A stretch of DNA of 64,000 nucleotides from Bugula neritina. Taxonomy: Eukaryota > Bryozoa > Gymnolaemata > Cheilostomatida > Bugulidae. Location: the NCBI GenBank assembly GCA_964035545.1, contig OZ037765.1:6026698-6090697 (forward strand). The letters run 5' to 3'. Numbering within the stretch: position 1 is the first letter of the stretch; every line of letters starts with the position of its first letter. A program made the position numbers and the translations under genes. Positions 1 to 11,176 of this stretch are shown here, in pieces. The notes below the pieces were generated by a model that saw nothing but the letters and a program-made list of their open reading frames with translations, was not told the DNA's origin and did no database searches.

Positions 1-138
1 GAACTGAGTTCCATAATATTTGACTGTTGATTCATTCATAAATACACATCTGAATGAAGCAATAATTGTGTTTTTAAATGTATACATCTTCTATAATTCC
101 ATGAAACATAACACAGAAGTAATTTCAAATTATTTCAG

Positions 139-238
139 TTTGTATGGCAGACGTATTGCTGCTGACGCACCGCCTCCTCCACGGTCACATGACAAGTCCA
201 AGAAAGCTAGTAGGAAAGGGATGAAGGCTAAGAGTTAA
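139..238 (+). CDS. terminal exon of an unidentified gene (C-terminus only)
   Basis: An acceptor (ttatttcag) ends at 138. The open frame behind it runs to a TAA at 236-238 and gives about 32 residues: a proline run (PPPP) followed by a strongly basic tail rich in Lys, Arg and Ser (ends KGMKAKS). The remaining exons lie left of the window, so the family cannot be named. A basic tail of this kind occurs in RNA-binding, nucleolar and ER proteins, and that is only a suggestion. The frame upstream of 139 is open for a while but has the character of an intron. The gene converges on the isochorismatase gene, which ends at 627. Confidence 0.5.
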
Positions 239-626
239 GACTTAATTAGTTGGGAAACTCATATTCATTGATATTATATCTTCCAGGCTTATACCTTGTA
301 CTGTTTCTTGCAGGTAACTTAATAGACTGTAGATTTATTACATTACAATCAAATTCTTACTCATCTAAATCATGTCGGGAATGTACTTTTATAAGCTGTT
401 GCTGCGCTTACTGCATAAACACAGTTTTTTGTATGCATATTTGATTATTCGTGTTGACATTTATTTATTCATTTTACTCAGCTCTAAATTTTATTTTTCT
501 AGCAAATTGTAGTCATATTGCAAACATTTTTTGTATCAAAACTAAATTAGCATTATGAATAAATTATGTAATAAAAACTATATAGAAAATAGCAAAGAGT
601 AAATTGTTGCATAGATTGTCCAATAT
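239..626. other. intergenic, convergent 3' regions
   Basis: This is AT-rich sequence between two genes that run towards each other. AATAAA and ATAAAA strings near 558-576 could serve the + strand gene. TTTATT strings near 463-470 could serve the minus-strand gene. No further coding sequence was recognised. Confidence 0.5.
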
Positions 627-2823
627 TTATAATGACGATGAGGGTGGTTGGCCCAGTAGCCCACTATCTGGTGCAGATTCCATTATAATCTTCTGTATTT
701 CTCTGAACTTGGGGTGGGCTGCATCCTCCACAAAGCCCAGTATGACACTCTCACTTGTGGTTAGCTGTGCTCCAGCCTCACTCATAGCTTTCAGTGCAAA
801 CATTCTGCAACCCAAGGCCATATTGTATTATCCCAATTGTCTGTTAGTAAATAGACATGTTACCTACTATCCACTACACCAGCAATAGCTACACCTGTGT
901 GTACACATCACCAAGATGCCTGATAAGGAATGCTAATATGATCAAAGGTGAACACAGTATCTCTAACTACTGCAACACCACTAACATAGCAAACTTTCTA
1001 TTTAGATAAAACTCTACAAGTTTATATTACAACACATTGTCATTAGAAATAATTGTAATAGAGTGACTTGTGTATTAGAACAGCTTTCTACAATAATGAA
1101 TAATAAAGAAGGCTTCAGGTCATCATCTTACCTTCCATTTATCAGCCACAGAGAACTTATAATATAATATTATATACCATTACTTAACCAATCACGAGAC
1201 TGATTTACATACCGATCAACCATGCTGCGTGACGAAACAGCATCCACAACTACATGGGTGTGGATTCCTCTTTTAAGTAACTCAAATACTGTAGACTTTA
1301 CACAGACATGCCCCTCAATCCCACAAATCACAACATTTTCTACTCCTAAAATAGTTCATACGGTTTTGAAGGGACAAGTCCAAGACAAATGAATTTAGCT
1401 TAACCAAATCTAAACGTGGCAAACTTGTTTTTATCTAACAACATTTAATATAAGTAAAGTGACATTTCTACATGAGATGAGATGACTCAACACTAAATTC
1501 TCCTATAATATGATTCGTCAAAACATAATATTTTCTGATGTATTGCGTCAATAAAATATCTCACTATTAGTTATACATTTGCTCCAACAGTATACAAACT
1601 ACAGCATATTCATTGATGAGAAGCTGTATAAGATTCAGTGTCATCACATAATGAATTTTAAACATGGGCTTATCTAATATAAACTTAAATATGAAACAAT
1701 AAATGAATATACCATAATGAAAAGTGTAGATACCTTTAAATGATTTAAAATATTCCTCTACATCTGGTTGAAGCATGTTGAAGTTTGTCTTAGCAAAAAC
1801 TGGAAGTTCAGATATTTCTAATTCACTGCATGTCTTTCCCAATGCTGCAGCAAAAAAGAAAAGGCTACATTTTTTTTATCAGTTTAAAGTTACAATCATT
1901 TTGTTAACAATGTTTTCTGCTGCTTTTGTAGAAGTGAAAGCATTGATCACTCCTAAAAATAATTACAACTGCTTAAGAAAACATACAGAAATGTAAAATG
2001 ACAAGAACTTGTGGGACAAGAATTTCAAAAGGTTTACTATGGCTGGTAAAAAATGCTGCTATAATTTAGCAATTAGACTTCCTCTTTCATCCCATCAGTA
2101 GCTTATTGAACTCACAATTCATCCTTGTTTCAGAACTTGAAAGTGCTGCTAACTGAATTGGCACACATTTGTACCACACTCAGATAATCTATATTGAATT
2201 TTGTTTGCAGTGGCCTACTGACATGCAAAAGGTTAGTTCAAAAGCTCCACACATAACATAACATTCTGTACTATTATTAAAATATTTAGAAGTTTAACCA
2301 ACAATTCAAGTAACCAAGTCACAAATTGAAATAATGATAATATGTGCAATTAAATAAAGCAGCCAACATTATTTTTATTTTACAAAAAGTTTTGAGGTAG
2401 TATTTAAATGCAGAGTAGTTTACAAACTGACTAGACAAAATATCTAATTTGATACTGTATAAATGAAGTGTGTCAGATGTTCTTTAACATAATTGATAAT
2501 AATATAAATATTATTAACATTATTATTTAATTAATACTAATACTAATAGTAATACTAATACTAATACTAATAGTAATGCTAATTATAAATATAATCATAA
2601 TCATAATGGTAATATTCATATATTCAGTGAAGTTTAAATTACCTTTGGGATACTGTTCCGTAACTATGATAGGCATTTCTAAAACTTTAGCAGCTTGTAA
2701 TACTCGAGCAGAAGTTTGAAGGATTTGAGGATAGTATGAAATCATATTCCGAAACTTTTCTTGCATATCACAAAGAAATAATGCTGAATTCTTTGGTATG
2801 GCTTTAGCAAGTTTTCCTGCCAT
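627..2823 (-). CDS. ISOC2: isochorismatase domain-containing protein (ISOC1/ISOC2 type)
   Basis: Four exons read on the minus strand: 2823-2643, 1844-1734, 1345-1213 and 804-627. Intron phases agree (1, 1, 2) and the joined frame is 200 codons plus stop, close to the usual length of ISOC2. Visible motifs are FLCDMQEKF near residue 20 (the Asp of the hydrolase triad), a Lys in VFAKTNF, and GIEGHVCV with the nucleophilic Cys position. The C-terminal part has HPKFREIQ and APDSGLLG, typical of the animal ISOC1/2 branch. The last exon's acceptor is taken at 805 (ttgcag) because the apparent ATG at 821 sits in intron: the frame upstream of it stops, and the splice restores the family motif DRMFAL. 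The family is a cysteine-hydrolase fold; the animal substrate is not established. ISOC1 versus ISOC2 was not resolved. Confidence 0.9.
2528..2600. repeat. degenerate ATACTAATA/AATAGT simple repeat in ISOC intron 1
   Basis: Tandem copies of a TACTAA / TAGTAA hexamer with substitutions. It lies just inside intron 1 of the isochorismatase gene. It is one of several arrays of the same type in the window. Confidence 0.8.
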
Positions 2824-5147
2824 TTCAATTTTAAATTGTTATGATCTAAAATAAAAAGAGCTTAAATGCTAAAAAAACAATGTCTAGTTAGTGAATGCAG
2901 CCTTCCACGTTCAGCTTGATTAAAATTTAGTAGCTAGGTTGAGTTTCTCCAGCTCGATCTACCATACTACTAGTACAGATATCAATCTTTCAGTGTGCCT
3001 GCAGACTTGTTGGTCGTAAATCGTTCGAAACAGCACTAAGTTGGGGGTGACTTTGGGTTTGGGAGTTTTGAGTTTGGAGTTGGTGCAACGATATATTATA
3101 TACAAATATTAGACTTAATCACTTTCAAATTAGTGCTGTTTCTAGCTATATACTTGCTAAGAATGCACAATCTAGACTTAGCTCAATTAGATTTATATTT
3201 TAATATCATTATTTCGTATGATAAATTCAAATTACAAACGCTACGTGCAATCATCTTTTCTTAGCCTTAGACTGACATTTTTTGTGGGCGTGTTTAGAAA
3301 CATTTGTCGTATTATTTGTTGACCAGATGTCAATTTCTGCTGTCTTCAAATAAATTATAGTGTATAAAAAATCACTGCAATAATTAAAAAGTATACTATT
3401 TTATACAGTGAACTCAATAATAATATTATGGTCTTTTCCAGCTCAGTGATTTTATACGTCTTGAAGTTGTAGCTGTAGCTAGAGGTCTGCCATAATTTTA
3501 ACGATATATGAAATTATTATTCAGCTAGATGTCATTGTACTAATCGATAGATTCCGTCAACTGTTACACAGCGGTTCCATTTCTGTTTTCGAAACTTTAT
3601 TGAAAATTCAGCATTTGCAATTCAATTTTAATTATGTTTTACTTTTAGTTTTATTAACTTTTATATTATTACAATCATTATGATTCGTGATTGCTAGGGC
3701 TATTAACAAATATATTATTATAATTATGGAAAAAAATTGATGACAACGTTGCAATAATTACAGTTAGTGCTATCAGTACCAGACTCATCGGCCATGGCCA
3801 TGCTCAAAGTCAATCGATATCATCATCATGCTCATGCTGTGACACTCACACTGACAGTGGACTGTGGAGTGATACTCATAATCATACTGATAAGCCTAAA
3901 GTTCAATTAGTAAAGAGTAAAGTAATACTTATACAGTATATCAAGTCTAATTCTAATACTAATAGTAATACTAAGTCTAATACTAATAGTAATAGTAATA
4001 GTAATAGTAATAGTAATACTAATACTTATAGTTATAGTAATCATTATGATTATTCAGTATTCACATTGACATTGTCATTGACTCATTATCATTACGATAA
4101 CTATTGTGATATTCATATTGATAAACTCATAATTATAGTCATAGTGTCACTGTCAGACTCAGTGATACTGATGCTATTATTTATACTTGTATTCATAATG
4201 ATACTCATAGTCATAGTCAGATTGAGATTATTAAACTTAGGTTAACACTATGACAGTAACAGAATTGATTTTAAGTTTCACTAAAATAGTTGCTGACTCA
4301 ATTACTTAAACTTCCTCAACTAGTCAACTTGCTAAAGTCATCGACTTCACTTGGCACCATCTACTTCTACTTCTAGTTGGACTAGTCATTACTCATTGAA
4401 ATTTAAAAAGCAGTTTAATGATGACAAAGCTTTGTCTAATTTTTATTACAATCTGTTTAAATCATTATTGTTCAACAAATTTATTTTATTGCATACTACA
4501 AATGCTACAAACCAATTTGAGCACTTATGAGCTTTGATTTGCCTAAATTTCAATTGCATATTCAAGTCAAGTAAGTTAGTTGAACAACTCAAATTAAGTC
4601 TATTATTTTAGTAAGTTAAGTTGCACCAAAGACTAGATATGAGAAGTGTTTCAATTTATGGGACTAAAACCTGGCACTGATTATTATTAAAATTTCTACC
4701 TGTGTAATATCACAATTCTGAAAAATACATTTTTACACAATACTAATAGTTTATGAGATTTATATATGCTAGCCTACAAATACATTCTGTCTATATATGC
4801 TGCTGTAAAAACAGGATTATTTCTTATTGGCAACTTCAATAGAAATAGTTTTGAAAGTGTACACCCAGTACATCACATGTAGAACATTACGGCCATGAGC
4901 TGGGTTTTTTAAGCCATAATGGTATCTGAGATTATTTTTCTGCTTGCCGGCTTAGCTTTTCTTAAGCCCACCTTAACATATTTTTTACAATTTGTTAAAA
5001 CTGAAGAACATTAGTTCAGTTCGAAAGTCAACAGGTGGCTGTCCTTTACTTTTTAAAAGTTTAAAGACTTTTGTGTTGTTTTACTGAACTACAATGCTAT
5101 TCATATTTGCTAGTACTCTGTGTATTATATTTGTAGTAAGCTACACA
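2824..5147. other. divergent intergenic region with degenerate repeats (3940-4240)
   Basis: This is the space between the divergent ISOC-type and RAE1 genes, so it should contain both promoters; no clear core promoter could be placed. From about 3940 to 4030 there are repeated AATACT/AATAGT hexamers, continuing as looser CATAGT/CATTAT-type hexamers to about 4240. An acceptor-like ttatatttgtag ends at 5134, just before the RAE1 start, suggesting a 5' UTR intron. No protein-coding segment was recognised. Confidence 0.5.
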
Positions 5148-8100
5148 ATGTTTTCCGGTAGCTCCAGCGGCACAGGTTTTAATACAAGTTCAGTGTACAC
5201 GTGGTCTACAGGCAATGCTAACCCTAACAAGGACATTGTAGTAGCTTCTCCACCAGAAGATAGTATTAGCTCTTTAGCATGGAGCCCAACTGGCATGTTT
5301 TTGTGTGCTGGAAGTTGGAATAACACAGTAAGTTTTGTAGTAAAAAATGCAATTAAGTCAATGCAGGTTAGTTACTATTATTTCATTATGATATTTGTTT
5401 AATTATATTTATTTATTTTCTATTATATTCATTTTTTCTTTGTTATAGGTGCGTTGTTGGGAAGTTCAACAGACTGGTCAAACAGTGCCTAAGGCTGAGC
5501 AATCACATACGCACCCCATTTTGGATGTTGCTTGGAGTGACGTAAGCTAGACAAAATTACTACCTCAGAATCTTAATAAACATCAAAATGTAATCTTGAT
5601 TTTCAATGTCTATTAAGTTTGTTTTGAATTTTAGGATGGAACAAAAATTTTCACAGCCTCGTGCGATAAAACTGCTAAAATGTGGGACCTGGCCACGAAT
5701 CAAGCCACGCAGATAGCACAGCATGATGCTCCTATAAAGGCTGTACACTGGATCAAAGCACCCACTTACTCCTGTGTTATGACAGCTAGCTGGGACAAAA
5801 CTCTCAAAGTATGCTATTTATAGTTTCATATTATATACAGTCTATGGCTCTCAATATACTGATGGCTTTTATGACTGATTTGTTTCTGGAAATTCACAAA
5901 TTGTTGATACAATATTTGATTTTGCACTCCTAATTTTTATTGTCCAAGGGTCATGTGCAATTCATGTATATGTACTTGTGATCTACATGATCATGAAAAT
6001 AACTGGAAAGTATTTCTATGCATTTCTGTTGCCTGATTCACTTCTCAGCGTCAGTGATTATTCTATAGTTTTGGGACACGCGGACACCCACCCCTATGGC
6101 ATCTCTGAACTTGCCTGAAAGGGCATTCTGTGTTGATGTGGTGAGTAATACAAGTTGTTCCAGTTTCTGAATATCTTATGTTTATATTTTTAGATACTTT
6201 GCAAAAATAAGCCCTAAACAATTTATGAATACATTTTATTGCCATGTTATGGAAATAAAGCAGTTCCTTGCCACCTTCGACTTTTGAAATGAATACATTT
6301 GTTTATGATTAAAGTTGAAATAACAGTCGCGTATAAGTTGTATTTAAATTAATCCCATTACTATACACTCTATTGTTTAGTACAATGATGAACTGGTAAC
6401 TTCAGTATCATGCTAATATCGTAATATTTGGTTGTACAGAGTATACAGCATTTTAATTTACTCATTTATAATATAGCATTAAAGACATTATTTTATTGAC
6501 TTTTTGAAACCGTATATAATATAAATGTTTTCTAATTGGTTATATTATAATTAATTGAGTCAGTGGTATTCGCACAGAGCATGTATTATATTGTTAGGTT
6601 TATCCGATGGCAGTGGTTGGGACAGCAAACAAACAAGTTATAATATATCAACTGGACGGTCAGCCTCGCGAGTTTAGGACTATGGAATCTCCACTCAAAT
6701 TTCAAGTATGTGCAGCCTTTTCATTATATAATGTTGTTTTCCTATTATTTTAGGAAAGAGTTGTGTCTTTAGGGTATAGAAACTTGGCTTGATATGAATC
6801 AAAACAGCATTAGAAATTTAGCTTGCAGTAAATTCACCTTTTTCTTCTGGATATGGATCACTAGTTCTCATTCGGTTCCCTAAGTTATTAGAGTTTATTG
6901 CTGTACGTGCAGTGTGTAGGTATTAACTAGTTTCTAAAGTTCACATTATGTCAATGGATTTGTCAGTATCATGTAGTCGACCAATGGGAACAGTATCATG
7001 TAGTTGACCAATGGGAACAGTGTCATGTAGCAAATTCCAAGGTGGTGTAAATGGAGTGGAAGCACTGGGAGGCATTAACTAAAACTAAATGAATGTCAGT
7101 CATATTTGTTTACATTAAATGGCGACAAGATAGATTGCTTTCAATGGCTGATTAATTTGGACTTTTCTCTTTTGAGAGACGAACACTTCGTATGGATTGA
7201 CTATAAGAACTCAGTTTTATTCAATGTGACTTGAACAAGACTTCATTGTAGTGATCAACAGCTATTTGTAATTATGTATATGCACTAAAGTTTATGAGCA
7301 TATTACCACCCACTAGTGCCTTGTGCAAACATATGCAGTGTCATCTTAATAATGAACACAACTAAGTGAATTGCAGATGGCTGTCTGCCTTTTAACCAAG
7401 TACTATTAAAAAGTCTTGACTCTTTGATGTTTAATCATAGGGTCACTGAGATCTAAGAAAATAAGTGCCGGTTTTGTTATTGATTTGTATTGTTCCAAGA
7501 GCTTCCTGCTGTTATGTTTTAGCATAGAGTTGTTTCAATCTTCAAAGACAAAAAGACGAATATGCCTGCCGGGTTTGCCCTGGGTGGCATTGAAGGCAGG
7601 GTTGCCATACACTATGTTAATACCTCCAACCCTAAGGATAACTTCTCATTCAAGTGCCACCGCTCTACGCCCGCCACAGCTGGAGCTGTTCAAGATATCT
7701 TTGCCGTGAGTTTTTTGTCTGGGATTTCCGCTACACTAATTCTTTTCATCATGAAATGAATAAATGTTGTGTTAGGCCTCAGCTGTTTTTCTTGAATTCA
7801 TACATGTTGTACTGTTTGTAGGTAAATGACATAGCATTTCACCCTGTGCACGGAACTTTAGCCACAGTGGGTTCTGATGGACGATTCAACTTCTGGGACA
7901 AAGATGTCCGCACAAAGTTGAAAACATCCGAGCAGCTCAATCAGCCAATTACAGCTTGCTCATTTGATTCTACTGGGAAAATATTTGCCTACGCTGGCTC
8001 ATATGATTGGTCTCAGGCATGTTTGTATTGTGATTTTAAAATACAGAAGTTATTTGCATTTAAATAATAATAGTATATAAAACATACTATATACAAACTC

Positions 8101-8365
8101 ATGCAAGTTTATAGTCACTATCCATGTGAGAACCCCGGATGGAAAGGTTTTTTTTAAAGCGGCTAAGGACTTATTCACATCCACACTGCTACACCAATAG
8201 GTGCTGTAAAAGTTCAACCCTCCTTCCAATGTGTTCTTTCTTTTTCTATTAAGGAGGTCTTTTATATTGCAGGGCCATGAGGGATATAATCAACAGCAAA
8301 TGAAACCAGCCATCTATTTACGTGACTGCTTTGATGAACTGAAGCAGAATCAAAACAAGAAGTGA
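5148..8365 (+). CDS. RAE1: RAE1 mRNA export factor (Gle2-type WD40 protein)
   Basis: Eight exons: 5148-5327, 5449-5541, 5635-5808, 6069-6140, 6598-6705, 7523-7705, 7822-8016 and 8273-8365. Every intron is phase 0 and the joined frame is 365 aa, close to human RAE1 (368). WD-type blocks are plain: [47 protein letters not shown]. The family segment [18 protein letters not shown] is present. RAE1 is a seven-bladed propeller that binds the NUP98 GLEBS motif at the nuclear pore and acts in mRNA export and mitosis. The start at 5148 leaves a short Ser/Gly-rich N-terminus as in relatives; an upstream non-coding exon is likely. The intron before the last exon has a GC donor (CAG|GCATGT at 8017), because the nearby GT would break the frame. 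Confidence 0.96.
6964..7030. repeat. 27-bp tandem repeat in RAE1 intron 5
   Basis: Two near-identical 27-bp units (6964-6990 and 6991-7017, one C/T difference) are followed by a partial third. They contain the string gaccaatggga. No function is suggested. Confidence 0.85.
8105..8195 (-). mobile_element. 3' fragment of a tRNA-derived SINE
   Basis: On the minus strand this matches the tail half of the SINE copies at 60503-60706 and 59049-59240: shared words include aataagtccttag and gatagtgactataaactt. The tRNA-like head is missing. It sits in the last intron of RAE1. Confidence 0.75.
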
Positions 8366-9089
8366 TTACTATTTTAGTTTTGGGATTTAATGTAAATATG
8401 TGTAGAAATAACATTAATTTTACAAGCATGTGAGTAATTTAGGAGTTCTGCTAATAGTACCTCTTGTACAATTTTATATCTGTGTAATGCAGTGTCAAGA
8501 AATTTGTTGTTAATATTTTTATAGATTTTCTAATATATGTATTACTTTCTCTTCAGAAGATGAGCAATAGAGATCTAGCCCATCATCATTGTTATTAAGC
8601 TGAACTGTACAAGAACTGTAATCTGTCCTTTTCTCTCATAAGTCAATACATGCCAACAGTGAATTTTATAATAATAATTTGTAATGGGTCTGCAATTTAG
8701 TGTTGAGTAAACTTAGCAAAGGAAATTTTGATTCATAGATCAAATTCTTTGTCATCCCAATGTCAAAACCAATGGTCTATTCAGAGTGTAAATATTGGAG
8801 TATAACTGTGTGCTCATATAATGTTATAAATGCTCCTCTCTGGCTGTTTGATTTATGTGATAACCAAATTTGTCAATCCGCTGTAGCTTTAGGGTTTAGA
8901 TCACATCAACATTCAGTAAAATACATCAGGCTGGATTATGAAGTAAGGAAAAATCTATCATAACTCTGAACACCAATTTCTTGCACCAAAACATTTGTAT
9001 AATTTGATATTTCAGGTTACTTAGTGCATTATTGAAGAATTAATGATGCTACAGAAAAATGAGATTGTGCCATAAGGTCAAGGTCAACT
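8366..9089. other. RAE1 3' UTR and AT-rich intergenic sequence
   Basis: Follows the RAE1 stop. It contains AT-rich sequence and short open frames with no family resemblance. No clear polyadenylation signal could be chosen. Confidence 0.4.
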
Positions 9090-11176
9090 AATAGACGATG
9101 TAAATTTGGTACATTTAGTACCTTGTACCAACTCTAGAATACTCACCACTATAACTTATATAAACTTCTGCAAGTTCAAATGCAAAATGCATACTTTTAG
9201 AAAATAGCTGTGCAACTTTTATTACATGCATTATTTTATTTCATATCTTAAACTTATGAACCATGAGTTCATTTTTCAAAATGTTTAAATTAAGTGTTCA
9301 AAAAATGCAATTAAAATTTTTATTCTTGCACAAATACCCTGGTGCAGTTTGACCACAACCCCAGCTGTTTTGGCAAACACATTTAATGGTTTTTTTAATG
9401 ACATAGTGGTGAATGAGCTGGTTGTTTTTGGCAGTTGGGTAGACTTGAAGCTTGGCAGCTTTTAAACAATTCTGATTATCAGGATTTTACACGATAAGTT
9501 GATGTTTGTATCTGATTGGCCTAATAATGCATTTGCATTTGAAAATGTAGAGTTTTATTTAAGCTATAATGGTGATATTTTAGAGTTGGCACACACCCCT
9601 TTTGGGTTGAGTTTTATAGTCTGTTCCTGCTGTAGTCATCTACAACAACAGTGTATAGGGAAATTATTAGTATTACGAAATCTGTTTTGGCTTACTTTGC
9701 TATGCCAGTATTCTGACTTAGTTTGTAATCAACTATGTTGGCAGTTAAAACTGAGGGTGATTTCATCAAAGGTGGACATTGCTGAGGCCTTAGAACATCA
9801 AATCAACCAGTGCTATTACTTGGTTTTATTGTAAAGCAGTAGTGAGAGCATAGCACACTATCACAGTCACTGAGCTGCAATGACAGTGGCTACACCAAAC
9901 TCGTCAGTTCTATTATATTATCTTATGTAAGGCACGTCAAAACAATATAGACCCACATGCAAGGCACTACATGCTAATACTCATTTTTATACAAAATTTC
10001 TACATTATCTATTGCTAATAGCTGTGCATTTAAATCCAATGCAGATGAATATGTGACAGAGTAAAAAGCTACTGTTTTACAAATTTAAAATAAAATAATA
10101 GTGCGGGTATACACAAGCAAATAATTTATAGTTAGCGTAGGCTAATGCATTTGTAATGTGCATGTTAAACAACTTTTTTATAATTTATTACATTAGACTA
10201 TGAGAATGTATTTAGTAGTATGCATTGATTTAAAACTAAATCATGAAATGATTATCATTATTGCAACCTCTGTGCTTGGTAGACAGGATAGAGAGGGGTG
10301 GTGTGACTGCTGTAACTGTGCTACTGCTCTACATACTAACAGAGACTAGGCTAGTGTTTTGACGTGCCTTACATACTGTCATTGCAGCTCAGTGACTGTG
10401 ATAGTGTGCTATGCTCTCACTACTGCTTTACAATACAACCAAGTAACAGCACTGGTTGATTTGATGTTCTAAGGCCTCAGCAATGTCTACCTTTGATGAA
10501 ATCACCCTCAGTTTTAACTGCCAACATAGTTGATTATAACAAAACTAAGTCAGAATACTGGCATAGCAAAGTAAGCCAAAACAGATTTCGTAATACTAAT
10601 AATTTCCCTATACACTGTTGTTGTAGATGACTACAGCAGGAACAGACTATAAAACTCAACCCAAAAGGGGTGTGTGCCAACTCTAAAATATCACCATTAT
10701 AGCTTAAATAAAACTCTACATTTTCACATGCAAATGCATTATTAGGCCAATCAGATACAAACATCAACTTATCGTGTAAAATCCTGCCAATCAGAATTGT
10801 TTAAAAGCTGCCAAGCTTCAAGTCTACCCAACTGCCAAAAACAACCAGCTCATTCACCACTATGTCAATAAAAAAACCATTAAATGTGTTTGCCAAAACA
10901 GCTGGGGTTGTGGTCAAACTGCACCAGGGTATTTGTGCAAGAATAAAAATTTTAATTGCATTTTTTGAGCACTTAATTTAAACATTTTGAAAAATGAACT
11001 CATGGTTCATAAATTTAAGATATGAAATAAAATAATGCATGTAATAAAAGTTGCACAGCTATTTTCTAAAAGTATGCATTTTGCATTTGAACTTGCAGAA
11101 GTTTATATAAGTTTTAGTGGTGAGTATTCTAGAGTTGGTACAAGGTACTAAATGTACCAACTTTACATCGTCTATT
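9090..11176. repeat. long inverted repeat, arms about 0.85 kb, spacer about 0.41 kb
   Basis: The left arm (9090-9944) and right arm (10355-11176) are reverse complements. In two stretches of roughly 60 and 100 bases compared by eye there was one mismatch each. The right arm lacks about 36 bases present at about 9889-9924 of the left arm, and there is a 4-base indel near 10537. The outer ends pair from aatagacgatg / catcgtctatt. No target-site duplication was found, and no transposase is visible in the arms or in the spacer (9945-10354). The arms carry matching short open frames only because they are the same sequence. It could be a foldback-type element, an inverted duplication of a repeat, or a source of long hairpin RNA. 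Confidence 0.9.

Noticed and set aside
821-840. ATG at 821 as start of a separate protein
   Set aside because: It lies in an intron of the isochorismatase gene; the true exon begins at 804, where the family motif resumes.
9499-9834. 111-codon frame, with a near copy at 10534-10767 on the other strand
   Set aside because: The duplication comes from the inverted repeat. There is no recognisable domain, and the copies differ by indels that break the frame.
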